Positions 1 through 12,700 of a stretch of DNA of 64,000 nucleotides are shown here, piece by piece; the stretch's first letter is position 1; each line of letters begins with the position of its first letter. The translations under genes were made by a program, and so were the position numbers. Where the stretch lies: the NCBI RefSeq assembly GCF_023343835.1, contig NC_064447.1:12491501-12555500 (forward strand), in the 5' to 3' direction. The notes beneath the pieces were generated by a model, which did not search any database, was not told the DNA's origin, and saw only the letters and a program-made list of their open reading frames with translations. The DNA comes from Lagopus muta. Lineage: Eukaryota; Chordata; Aves; Galliformes; Phasianidae.

Positions 1-3000
1 AATCCCTCAAGAATCTCTGAGAGGCAAAACAAATCCCATGCACTCGACTGCTATGTTCTAAAATGGTACCAGGTGCCAGCCAGCCTTCCTGCACAACCTG
101 GATGCCAACCAGATGTGCTGCTCCCTGGCGTCCCCACGTCCAGGTGTTCCCTGCAGGTGACAAGAGGAGCGTGGCCATGCAGGTGGGATGCTCCCCATGC
201 CATGTGCAGGGCGTGCAAGGCGGCTCGCCGGCTGTTTCAGCACAGTCTGTGCCCAGATGGTGGGAAGCTGCTGAGTGCACTGCCTTACCTGGGGCACTAC
301 GGAACACCTGGTTGTGACTTCAGAAAGAGGGTTGCGTGGGTGATAGGGCTCACACAAATGGTTCTGACTGGTGCAGTGACATGCTCCTGGATGAGCATTC
401 ACATAAACCAGGCGCAGGGGAGGAGATCGTAGCTGTGAGTTGTACTTGTGCTGTTCTTTGGTGAAGCTGGGGATGTATTCTTTCATCAGCCCAAATTCCT
501 AAAGAGACAACATGTTTGAGCAATACGCGTCATCTCCACTAAGCTTTGACTGCTCCACATGTCTGTGTTTTGTGGTGTCTGTTTCCATGCCCTCAGAGTC
601 CTGCATTACCTACTGAGGAGCACTTCTCAGGGACAGGAGCAGACAAAGGAGCAGATTTCAGCCCTTTCAGTAGCATATCTTAAGCCACGTGAGTTTTGCA
701 GGAAATCCCTCTGGGATAAGCTCTGCATCCAGTGAGCTCCTTAGCATTGAGGGGTCCCCCAGCCATGGCTGTGGGTGCAGCCCCTCCTCTCCTCCAGCTC
801 ACGGCCTCTCTGTGGCATGCTATCCTCTGGCAGCTCAGAGGTGACCTCCTTTGGCTTTTCTTTCCTACCTTGTTGTTAGCAAAGGAATTAAAAGCAGCAG
901 GGTTTTGTCCTTTATTACTGGCTCTCTTTAAACTCTCGGCAGGTGCTGTGCAAGAACACCGCCGTCCCTCTCTCCATCTCCTCCAAGTGGTTTTAGCTGT
1001 CAGTAAGCTCTGTGTTAAAAACAACCCTGATGGTAAGGGACAGCCACCAAGGCAAATGTGGCAAGTCAGAGATTGGAAAAGCAACTCACTGACTAGAGAA
1101 AACAAGTCTAAGAGAGCAGAGGGGAGTGCGGAGTGAGTGTGTAGAGGAGGAAAAGAGAAAACAGTGGTGGCAGGAGCTGGGCAAAACAACCAGGATGAGT
1201 AACCAGCCAGACAGTGCAGTTTATGAGCATATCTGATTTGTTCCTCTCTTCTGAGCGGTTTAACTGAGGCCCTCGATTTGAAAATAAACTTTCCTTTTGT
1301 TTTTAAACAGTTCAGTGCTCAGGAGAGCATCAAATAGCTTCTCTTTCAAATCAAAGTGAGGTTGCAGTGGTTGTGTTGTCATCGTCCCCGTTCCGCCGCT
1401 GTGGTCTTTGCGAGGAGGAGGCGTCTTTGGGGAGCGGGTCCAGCCAGGCTCGTTGCTATGGCAAAGTCTCTGCTGATGCCTGCTCTCTGCCTGCAATTGC
1501 TATTCAGCAGCTGTTTCCAGTGGTCGTCTGGAGGAACTCGCACAAGTTATGGACGTGAAAATCCTTTCCTGTATGTTGACCTTCGCTGGAGCTGAGCTTT
1601 GACAAGAGAGATGCATTAGTTTCTAAAGCCACCAGTAATTAGGCTGGTTTGAGTGTACTTTGCTGAAAGTTTAGGCTCTGGGGCTGGGAAAGGAAGGTGG
1701 AGGGAGAAGGAGCAACTTTAAAATCAATATTGCAAATGCGATGCAAAAGAGTGTAATTAGCATGTTTTGCAGGGCCTATTAATTCCTCTGAAATGCTGTT
1801 TATTAGGCAAAAGAACTTGGGAGCCCATCAGTGGATTAAACAGGTTCTGTAATGAAATGTAAATGGTGTAATTGGGCTTGTTCTGAAAGTATTTATTCTT
1901 CACCTGTGACCCGCTTGATTGCGGTTTGACAACACGAAGGAGTGTGCATCTCTTGGTTAATGACAGCTAATTCCCTGGAGCTAATGGAGTGGGACGCCCA
2001 GGCACATGGCGCTGGGAACGGCAGGTCGTGCCTGGAGCTCCGCAGTGATTGGCACCAATCCGAGCACAATGTAACTTTAATTACAGTAATTCCGAATCCA
2101 AAGCAAGCATTTAGCTGCCGCGGAGAGGCTCTTCATTTTGCAAATAGATGCCGTGTAATAGGCTGACCTTTTATTAGACCAATATTGGGATGGGTGGGAA
2201 GGCTGTCCTCCCTGGTACAGGTAACGTTATTGGCTCCCATTAGCTCAGTACAAATCACAGAGGCGTGTTCTCGCTGCCAGGTTGGCCATATGGATTTCTT
2301 TCTATGTGCAATGTCGTGGAGGCAGCAGGGAAATGCGGTGCTGCATGTTATTTAGATTCAGTCTTTGCATCAAGGCATGAAATTCATCTGCTGCTCCTCT
2401 GCCTTATGTGTGTGCTTCTGTCTGGGTAGCCACTGGGATTCTTTCTGTTGTTGTTTTTGCCTTTGTACAAATCTTCTTTATCCAAACTGTGTAGTGCTGA
2501 AGATCTCCAGGCACACAGGAAAGGTCGCGCTGCTCTCTTGGAGCAAGAAGCTCTGGGAAAAAAACATCTGTTTTTTTTATTCTGGCCTTCTGATATCCAG
2601 CATTGAGTGCTACAACAGGTGCTGGGTGCGCTCTGCCTTCTTAGGGTTGAGATATACACACAGTTGTGTCTCCCTGCATTCTACTGGAGAGGAGCTGCCA
2701 GAGAGGACCTGATGTCCTGGGAGGGGTGGGCATCTCAGCACACACCAGTGAGGACCAGCAATCCCCCAGCTCTCTTCCTGAACCCATTAAGCCTCCGACC
2801 TTACTTTCTGTTAGCTCGGTCTCTCTCTTAAGCAGTGGCCTTGTTAGAGTTGAAATGAACCTAAGCAGGGAAGTTTTCATCCAAGTAATGTACAGGTCTG
2901 TGTGTATGGATTTGGAATAAGCCCCTGGGGAACTGCTGTGGGCTGTCGTCATTGTGTGGAGCAGAAGCAATACAATCTGTGCAAGTAATGCCTTTCTTTT

Positions 3001-4422
3001 CTGCTTCGTTATTCTTGCTCCGCTCCTTCTTTCCATCCACGAGCCGTGAGGCAGAGAGGTGGGAGTGGAAGCATGGTCACAGGTGTCTGTCCCTGGAGCT
3101 GGGAGAAAATAGCCTGACTGGTAGGCACTGTGCCACCTGAACAAGTGTTTGGGAGCCATCAAGTGGGGAATACATAAAGGGTGTTAGAGAGAATGAGAGA
3201 CAATGGGGTTTTGTAGCTGCAGTGGAGCACTGGCCAACGCGAGGCAGTTGTCTGAAAGCAGGCCAGCACTGAGATGAGAACAGTGGCAAATGGGAGGGAG
3301 CATCGTGGTGAGGCCAGGCATGTTGCTGCTTCCCAGCAGATGGCTTTCCGTGCACGTTGCCTAATCCCAGCAGAAATAATGCCTTCTCTGGATGCGCTTC
3401 TGCTCCTGTTCATATACAGCAGTATTTTTTTGCGGTGGATTTGTGCGCTGTGGGGAGCCATTGCTTGGCATGTATCTGGAGGAGAGCCTCCTCCTGCACT
3501 GAGCAGGATCTCCTGGTGTTCACTGGGTCTCCTTCTCCAGCCCCTTTCCCTAAAGCACGGAAGATGCAGCTGTCAAGGGAATTTTGCTGGGAAGCAGTAG
3601 ATGGAGAGACCACGTTAGCACAGCAAAAGAGATCTTGACAAAGAAAAGTAATTCTGATCATCGTTAGAAAAATCAGAAACCTTCAGGTTTCTCTCTGTCT
3701 TTTCCTTCATCTTTGTCAACCTACTGATGTAGACCCTGATGACGATTCCTTTGGTCCCAGCCCCTTCTGCTCAGCCTGCTCCCAGCCAGCTGCTGCCAAA
3801 GCCTTCAGTGTGCAGAGCATTTGCAGTAACAGTTTTTAGCAGGCAGCCCTGGACCACAGGCAGGAATGAGGCAGATTGCATACGGCCTGTAATGCTGACA
3901 ATAAACCCAAAATAGAAATATTGTCTATCTCCTCCATAGAAGCCAATTTTTGGAGTTATTTAATCTTGCAGCTTCCAGCTATGTGCTTCTGGCTGCTGGT
4001 GAAGCCCAATCTGGCTTTCTAAATTCAGACACTTTTCTTTTTTAGTACATACAGAGACTGTATTTACCTGAACTATCTGTATAAATGACGAAGCATTCAG
4101 GTGACTGGTAGAGATGATGGAGTTACCTATGAGACTGTCATAAATGTTTATTTTCCTGGTGACAGTGTAACCTGTGTGAGCACTGGTATCAGCCGCTCCG
4201 TGGCAGAGGGAAGGCAGGGAGCTGTGTTCTGGCTTTGTATGGAGAACCTTGGGTCCAAAGGAATGCAATGCTGCTGGTGTAGCCAGATGCCTCAGGGTGA
4301 GGAGGGGAGAGCTCTCTACCAGTCTGTGCAGCTGCTTCACATTTTTGCCCTTTTATGTTCCATTTCATACTCAAATAACTATTTTTTTCCTTATACTACA
4401 TGCACATAGAAAGCTGTACAGA
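1..4422 (+). other. MAD1L1 intron, block 1: no exon recognised
   Basis: Presumed interior of the MAD1L1 last intron; the assignment rests on the terminal exon at 47721 and the absence of any earlier recognisable exon. The first 500 bases hold a minus-strand exon-like patch (see findings). Positions 1726-2200 are an AT-rich, TAAT-rich island with few signs of repeats. The remainder (2200-4422) is ordinary intronic sequence with short open frames on both strands that look like chance. Confidence 0.6.
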
Positions 4423-4547
4423 ATAATGGTGGGGTCGCTGTCCCTGCAGGTGTTCCAGAGCTGCAGAGATGTGGCATTGAGGGATGTGGTTTGGTGATGT
4501 GGTGGGGATGGTGATCTTAGAGGTCTTTCCCAACCGTGAGGATTCCT
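4423..4547 (+). mobile_element. CR1 LINE, 3' end fragment
   Basis: It resembles the last ~125 bases of a bird CR1: ggtgttccagagctg, a variant of the conserved gttcaag/aacgtgtgga block, then gtggcattgagggatgtggt, then gatcttagaggtctttccc and a degenerate tail (gaggattcc). It is strongly diverged and 5' truncated, as is usual for CR1. No coding capacity remains. Confidence 0.8.
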
Positions 4548-7500
4548 TTTCTTTCCTATTATTATCCTAAAAGCTTTTTGAGGAAGGGACTCTGCCTGTG
4601 TCCTTTTCCCACAAATGCCTGCTGTATGTTTGGCACTAAACAAATAAGGGCTGTACCAGAAAGCTGTTGGCTAGATTAACGCTGCTGCTCTGCCCGAGCA
4701 GGGCTGCTGGCGGTCTGTGCTCAGGGCAAGCAGCAACTCCCATCCAGGAACACAGAACTTTGATCTCTAAAGGGAGAGATTATTCCCCCTTTGAGATAAA
4801 AAAGCAGCGATGGACTGACAACAGTAAAACACGGCCGTTTGAGAGGCTCCTCCAGCATTTTACTGAGATTACATCTCCGAAAGGAGCTGTTAGAAGGGAA
4901 GAAGAGACAGAGTGGCAGGTTATGTGACCACTGTGACTCATTAATAGAAGGAAATTTATGTCCGGAGCACTCGCACAACTGGTGTGCACCAGCTCTCAGG
5001 AGCAGATTCCTTTCTTCTTCTCATGCTGCCATTGCCTGAAGGACTCTGTGGGAAACACGGGTTCCCCCAGCAGCATCCTGCGTTGCTCAGGCTCCAGCCT
5101 CAGCCCAGCAGTGCCGCTGGGTGGACTCCACACTGTGTGTCTGTGTGGCCTTGGCTGTGACAGCTGGTTACAGAAGGCAGTCGCTCAGATATAGGCGTCT
5201 GGCAGCCCTTAATCTCTTTGGGCTTTGGGGTTTTTTTTTTGACTTTGTGGATGTATCAGAGCACCGAGGCATGGTTGCTGAGAGGTGAGGAGGGAGATGC
5301 TTGTTTTATTGAATTTCGACCTCTGTTCCAATAAATTGTAACCCAAACTGATGTGAAAAGTGATCTTTCACCAGTGTTAGAACTGCCAGAAAACAAGTCA
5401 ATAGAGACCAAACCTTTTACCCAAAGGTCCCCAGGCTAGGTCTGGGTCCCTGCCAGAAGTGACAGAAAATCACTGACACTGGGCCATATTTTTTCTCTCC
5501 AGAAAGGGGTTCTGACCTCTATCTGGCTGCTGTTTAAGAGGGGTATATGAATGAAACAGAAACCACCATGGCCCTGTGTCCTGCTCAGTGATCTAGAGAC
5601 CACTGTGCTAATTTTTGCTGTCTGAAAAGGAGAGGACTTGAGCCTGCCCTATCCACAGGACGGGCTGAGCCTGGCTGCCCTCCTGCCTCAGCATCAGTCT
5701 GGGGAAAAATGTACCGAAAGATGGTAGAGAAAAGAGACACACGGTAGAAATTTGTTGGTTTGGTTTGTTTTCATTCATTGTCTGGTGTTTGCAGTCCACG
5801 TGATCCCAGCCTTTTGTCCCAGCTTTGCCTCATTCCCAGAAATTGGATCAGGAGAGACAGTCTGAGCTCTTCCCAACTCCCCCAGCCTGATTGCTGTCTC
5901 CCAACTATTTTCTGCTGTCTGTCTAAAAGCCATGCAGCAGTGCATGATGCCATTAAAATACCCAGAACCTCTAGATTTGTAGCTATAGTTTAGCATTTGC
6001 TACTTGGTGGGTTTCTCCCAGATCCCCCCAGATACCTACTGTTGCATCATACTCACACATAACTGCCGTGCCACTGTTCAGCACCAATACGAGCATAAAG
6101 AAAACTGCTGTTATCACTCAATTTAAAGCAAATTAAAATGCATCTGCAGCAACACTCCAGTTCACAGAGAGGAGGCGATTAATGATGAATGAAGTCAACT
6201 AGTGGTTAGCATAAGTTAGAATGAGGTACTTCACGAGAAGAAACGTTTCTGTGACTGTGAAGCAGTGCTGACTTGGGAGGAATCGGTCTCAAGGCAACAG
6301 CACAGCTGTTCTCATCTACTTTTCCCAGCACTGACTCACTGAAAGATGATACTGCTTGGAGATCCCACAGGTAGCAAAGTAGCTTTGCCCTGGAGTTATG
6401 TTGCTTGCTGCATGTTTGTGCTTACAGCAATGCTCGGGGGCCAGATCTGTTCCCATCTGAACAGGCAGAAGTATGGCAGGGCTGAGCAGTTGAGCAGGAG
6501 TGTTGCAAAGGAGAAGACGACGTGCCAAGCCTGGGTTTGGAGATTTTCAGGTAGGAGCTGTGTTCATGTAGCCAAGCAGTGCTGAGAACTGAAGTTTCAC
6601 TGACAGAGCAGAAAATCAGCTCTTGTTCAGAGCAGGATTTGAGGAACAGAGGGATCTCATGGGTGCGGAGGAGAGTTGCAGCCCTGAAAGTCCTCCCACA
6701 GAGAACATGCAGCTAAAAGAGGGAGAGGAGAAAGTCTCCTCAAGGCATCTTGGCAAGAAGGAGAGTAAAGAGAAGCACATGTGCGAGAGAAGTGGGAGGA
6801 GGGAAGCGATCCAGGAGCTCCCATCAGCTTTAGGAGAAGAGATGCTTGTAGGTAATGTGCCATGCAGACAGGAGCAAAGCAGCGCTACAAGGAGAGAACA
6901 GCTTTCTATAGAGAAGAAAACAAGTAGTCTAAAAGTAGCATGCCTCTTTTGGGGTCTTCCAGCAGCATCGCCTGGCATGTCTGTCTTTCCCTTATCCTTT
7001 CCTGCCTCCATTGAGGAAGTGCCACTGATGTTTGAGAAGATGTACAAAGTCTGAAACCATCTTCCAACATCAACTCCTTTGTTACCTGTATCAGGAGAAG
7101 AGGAGGATGGAATGGTGAGGTAGAGATGTAATAGACAGCATAAGGCATCTCTTCTTCATCACATCATTATTTCAACCTGATTTTCTGACTGGGCAGTGGA
7201 GAAGTTGGAACTCCTCACTGGACAGTCTCTCTTCCTCCTTCCTCACCTCAAGATCTAAACGTCTCAGAGCCTGGAGAATTGCTTTATAATTAACTTAATG
7301 AAAGGTAGCTTAATAAGAAGCTTGATCACAGACTTAAGTTCCTATATGGAATGATGATTCTGGCTAGTGAAGAGCTCTTTAATCTATCGGACAAAAGCAT
7401 AACAAGATCAAATACTGGAAGTAGAAACCAGGAAAGATTAGAAATAAGGAAATGCTTTTGTTACAACAGGGGTAATTAACCATCAGAACTATTTATCTCA

Positions 7501-9465
7501 GTACGTAGGGGATTCACTATCACTTTGAAGTGTCTAAATGAAGATGGGATATTCTTGTACAAGAAATGTTCTAAGTCAGCTTGCAATTATGAGCTTGATG
7601 CAGAATCTGCTCTGCTTAATTCACTAGCTTGTGCTTCTCATCAGTTTAGATTGGCTGATTCTTACAATTCTTTTGAGCTCTGCAATTTGTGAACCAATGA
7701 GAAATCAGAGGTACTGATGAACAGAACACCTGATAGTGCAAATACTGGTAACAGCAAGTAGTGGAAGGCTGCAAAAGGCTCCTTTGAAGTAGGAAAGAGA
7801 AACGTATGGCAGCTTTTACCAGCAACTGGATAATTCTGCTGAAAGGAAAATGGCTTTCCTGAGCTTCAGTAGTGGTTGGGCTGTAAAAGCACCTTATGTC
7901 AGAGGCAGCTGAAGTTGCTATGGACTCATCAGACTGATCACACCATGCTTGTACTGCCACAGGATTGAAAATGCAATGGTTTCCTTGGTCCCAGCTTGTA
8001 GCATTCCTATTTCAATCTATTCCCAAACATAATTAATCCATTCAACACCATCCTTTCTTGTTACCGTCGCTCATTTTATGGGCAAAGACAGTTGGGGCGG
8101 CGTGGAGATTGCACTGAAGCAATTAAGGAAAGAAGCTGTCAGAGCTGGGATTAATACCCCAGGCTCCGGAGCACCATCTCATTTCAGAATTACTGACGGA
8201 GAGCTGGGAAAAGTATGTCTTCCATTGGTGTGAATTTGATGTTCCTTTCTTAAACAGTACTAATGGCAGCAGGAGGGGGCTGGCAGCACGCAGCAGTGAG
8301 CAGGCTCTGCTGGGAGCCCCGCTGGGGAGCGCCCGAGGCTTCAGAGCTCGTTTGTGTCTCCGGCAGCCTGACCCCGTGGTGAGGATAATCAAGTTGAAAA
8401 TTAAATCAAATTTCAAATGTTAAACCAGCCAATTAAAAAAGCAATCGCATCAAAACATGCATTTTTTAAAAAGTTTTTGTTTACTCTGCCATAATTAATT
8501 TATTGAGCAGGAAAACTTTCGTTTGTACAAAATACTTGTTAAATTGATGATGAGCAGCAGAAGGGAGCGGAGGTGCAACCAAAATGTCACCTGAGGTTCC
8601 CCCAAGATCTGGCTGAATTAATGTTCTGGGGAGCGTCTTTCTCCCACCAGGAGCAAACTGTGATGCATCTTTTTGCTAGGTGCATGACTGTAGGCTCTCA
8701 TTGCTATTTGTGGTCTGTCCATTAACCTGAAAAATGCCTTTCATCAAGTAACGTATCATCTCCTTGCTTTGATTTCCCTCGATGCCTCTGTTGAGAAGAC
8801 TGAGTAGCTGGTGGGTTGGGTACTTGGCTCCTTGGAATTTATCACTTTGTGTGCACTCAGCATCCCCTTCTCTGTTTTCACGCATGTCAGGGTTTTTCCT
8901 GTCTGTTTATGTGGCCTGTGGTCTATAGGAGGATGTTTCTCTTGAGATTCCTCATGAAATTTCATTGATGAAACCTTTGTGCTTCTCAGTCCGTAGGGAT
9001 GCAGGTGGGCCTTTTCCTTCGTGTTTTACCACGTGAAGCAAGGGCTGCAAACCTCATTGTATCGGGAAGCTTCAGAGAGCTTCTTGCTTCCTGCCATCAC
9101 CTCTTCCTGCCCATTCCCTCCTTCTCCCATCACCCCCATTCACCTAAATTAAGTAACTAAAATCTGAAAGTAGCAGCCACAGTCTGTTTTGAAGGTTTAA
9201 AATTAACCATAAAAGCCAACTCCCCCGTTCTGCAGTGCAGCAGCAAAACGTGGTGGGGGAGGCTGCCATGTGGGCGTCCATCGTTCTGCTGGACTTGAGG
9301 CTCTGTCTGAGGAATGACAAGTGTAATTTCTAAATGAAAAGTAATGAGGGGTGCAGTTGCTGAAGAAGCCTCACAAAAAATATCAGTCTTACAGTCTGTG
9401 TGGACCTGGATAGGAATGTGAGCACTGACAGATCGATGGTGGGTAGAAAAGGGAAGGGGTGGGCT
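4548..9465 (+). other. MAD1L1 intron, block 2: no exon recognised
   Basis: Intronic sequence. A short T run lies near 5230. Positions 6623-7054 show open frames of 143 codons on both strands over the same purine-rich stretch, best explained by base composition. Positions 8100-8550 form an AT-rich island with several AATTAA and ATTAAT motifs, a candidate conserved element. I see no coding exon. Confidence 0.55.
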
Positions 9466-9740
9466 TCAGATGAGAGGGAAGGGCCTCAAGTTGTGCTGGG
9501 GGCAGGGGGTCAGGCTGGATATTAGGGAGAATTTATTCCTTAAAAGAGTGGTAAAGGAGTAATACTGCATTGGGATAGGCTGCCCAGGGAAGTGATGTAG
9601 CCAGCATGCCTGGAGGAGTTCCAGAGCCATGGACGTGGAATGCTTTGGGACATGGCTCAGTGGGCAGTACTGGGCGGTAGGTGGATGGTTGGACTGGATG
9701 ATCTTCCAGGTCTCTTCCAACCTGAAAGATCCTGTGATTC
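9466..9740 (+). mobile_element. CR1 LINE, 3' end (about 275 bp)
   Basis: It follows the CR1 3' region in order: agagggaagggcctcaagttg, caggctggatattagggaga, aaagagtggt, ggctgcccagggaagtg, gcctggaggagttcc, gggacatggctcagtgggca, ggttggactggatgatcttcc, tcttccaacctg, and the tail gatcctgtgattcc. It is 5' truncated and in forward orientation. The chance open frame at 9629-10027 arises from it. Confidence 0.93.
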
Positions 9741-12700
9741 CAGCCCAAGGCCAGGAACAGGGGAGCAGATGGTTTGGTTGGCTCTGGTTTGTGGATGGTC
9801 TGAACAGATGTAGCGGGGGGACAGCTCTCCTCTGTGGGGCTGGGAATGACATGGGACAGTTACCAAAGCAAGCCCTGGATAGCTGCTTGCTCACAATTTG
9901 TGATTACTGGAGTCACTGGGTGCAACCTAAGAAGAAATGGGTTGGAAAGTGCTATGTGAATGGCTTAGAACTTAGAGTTTGCTCTCCATCATCCAGGAAC
10001 AATTCATTTGTGACATTTGGTGACTGAAATTCCTTATGTTTCCTCCCAGTCCCGTTGTTGTTCGGGGCCTGAAAGCAACCACCACAAGTTTGCAGTTGCC
10101 TGAACTTTTCGTTATTAATTAATCCCGTCTTTATTCACACAGCACTCAGACAGTGGATAATAAACACCGATCAAGCAGGCAGCGATGATAAATTATCTAT
10201 TTAATAATTAACAAATTAGTCCTAACAGATGGAACCAAAACAAATTTGTCTGTATGTGCACACAGCACACGGCTCGTCTCCCCCTGTTTGTCACATGGGG
10301 ATGTCACCAGAGATTTGGGCACGTCTCTGCTGATGTTGGGCTGGTTGCCCTCACTGCTGTGAGTTTATCTCTGGCTCTGCTATGGCTCCTTCTAAATCTG
10401 ATATTCTCTGAGTGCTGGCAGTGAATGAGTGTCACGGAGGAAGAGTGACAGAAGAGAGCAGGGGGGAATCCCTGCTTTTTTGGTGTTAGGGCACAGCAGC
10501 CTCCCTGCAGAAGGATCAGCTGCCTGTTGTGATCTGTTATGTTGAATTAATAGAGATTACAGTCCCTCTAATTCTTTCTGCTATTATCTGGCGAAGAATA
10601 AAAAGTCAATGCACCGCTGAGTTAAATAAACATGAGGCACTACAGCATAGTATCCTGTGAGCTGTGTATATATTATTCATTTCCAGTTATTATTCATGAC
10701 CTTTCCCTCACACCGTCATGGCTCCATCACTTGCGAATTTATAAGTTCATTAATAATGAGTGAAAATTAATAATGCATTTTCATTATATCCGTCGGGGAT
10801 ATTTACAGCATTCATAATGCATTCAAATAACTGGTTTCAGGTGTAAAAACTGGGGCTCTTCCGTGGGCCCCTCACCTTTTTGATTTTGAAGAGTTACTAT
10901 TTCTGTTAATAACCCTTCCTGCTTCCATTGCAGTATGGCCTTGCTGCGTAGTACAGCCTGCCATCTGCCACCAGCGTGCTTAAAAAGGCTCGAATCAAAG
11001 CAGGAAATGTCATTATTGCGTGAGATTAGGAGAAGATGATCCACAAATTAATCATTATTGGAAGCGACGCCAAAAATTAAGGGAGTGTGGGAAAGGTTTG
11101 AAGTTCAGCTGCTTCCTTCTCCTCTCCACCGGTTGCGTTTGCTGGGTATTGAAGAGCACAGCGATGTGGAAATGGGAACATCTGATCCTGCCAGGCTCTG
11201 GGAGCACCATTACTTGCCTTTCAGGTGCACAGAGATTTATTCCGGTGGTTGCTTCCATGTGCACCTTGGACAGACACGCCGTAGCAGGTCACAGTGTTGT
11301 GCTTTATTTTAATTGGAAGACGCCCACTTGGTTCCCTTTCTCATCTGGAGCCGTTTAATCCTGTAGTTCTTTAGAACTTGAACTTTTGCAAGCTCTCCTT
11401 TTCTGTTTTTTTGGGTTGGTTTTTTTTTTTTCCCACTCGAGAGAAAAGCTCTGAGCGCTTCGTTTTGCTGAAGGCAGCTTTCCCCTGGCTTAAGGAAACT
11501 GGTGGGAACTGGGAGGCACTGGTGTTCAGCTGCCATGGGGCCGTGACTGAGCACAGGCTCTCACACCTGTATGGGAGCGAAGGAGAGGGAGCTGTGCTGG
11601 GCATGGCACAGCCAGAAGGCGGTCAGAGCTCCATTTTTGAATATTGCAAGATGATCCAAAGCACTGTGGGTGATAATCTGTTGGGTAGAGACACCAGAGC
11701 CCAGATATTGGAGGCACACCAATAGATGAGTAGTTAACTAATCCAGTTCCAGTTCTTCTCCTTTCCTTCTCAAGTGTTCTGGTTATTCTTACTTTATTTT
11801 GTCAGAAGTACTTTGAGTTGCATTTCTCCAGTTTGATTTCCGTGTTCACGGCCCCGTGCTAACACTCAACTGTAAATAAAATTCACCTTTTATCTGCTCC
11901 CCGTTGTAAGCTCAGGCTGCCTGCTTTTGAACAGCTGCAAGAATATTGAGTGTAATGAAGGTTCCGCCTTCAAAGCACGTATTTGATATTCACACAGGAC
12001 AGAAAGGCTGCCTCTAGCCCCGTGGAATTGGAAACACTTAATATATGAGTCAGTTGGATATCAGTAAGAATGTATATTATTTTCTCTTCCAACTAATAGG
12101 ATTTTTAAATAAAGCTGGAGCTGCTACATCTGGCTGAGCCAGTGCCCTTTGCGAGAGTTGCAGCTTCCCCAAATGGCAACGGACTGAACAGTGCAATCTG
12201 TGGGTCTCCTATGTGCCTGCTGGGAAATGGCTGCAAAAGAGATGTAAAAGAGGGAGGGAGGGAGAAGGAGAAAGCCACAAGCAAGGGACAGCTAGTGAGC
12301 TCTTTGTGTTGACTTTAATCAAAATGTAATGAGGAGAGTTAAAGCATAAAGCAGAGGAGAGATTTTGCTTGTGCCAGGCTGGAGGAGGGAGCCATTCGTT
12401 TGGTTTTGAATCGCTTTCTAGAGCATTTACTCATCCATCTTCTCCAGACAAACACTCCACTCTGCCCATCACCCTTCTTCCCGTCGGATTTAAATTATGA
12501 GTCCGTATTAAATTAAACATGTCTCTTTGCTTCTTGTTTGCGCGGAATAGTTTCGCACCATGCTTAAGTGGCCTAAGTTAGCCAGGAGTCTGTGCAGACA
12601 CTTTTTCCTTTGGACAACGTTGTCAGAACAAGCCTGCCAGTGACTGATGTGATCTGGAGTCAGCGAGTGTGTACAGTGGATAAATGTGCCTGACGCTTTG

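Noticed and set aside
1458..1595. Signal-peptide-like frame beginning MAKSLLMPALCLQLLF
   Set aside because: The frame ends after 46 residues, has no good donor site in frame and no recognisable mature domain. A hydrophobic start alone is not enough.
6616..7054. 143-codon frames on both strands over the same bases
   Set aside because: Mirror-image open frames over a purine-rich stretch are explained by base composition. Neither resembles a known protein.
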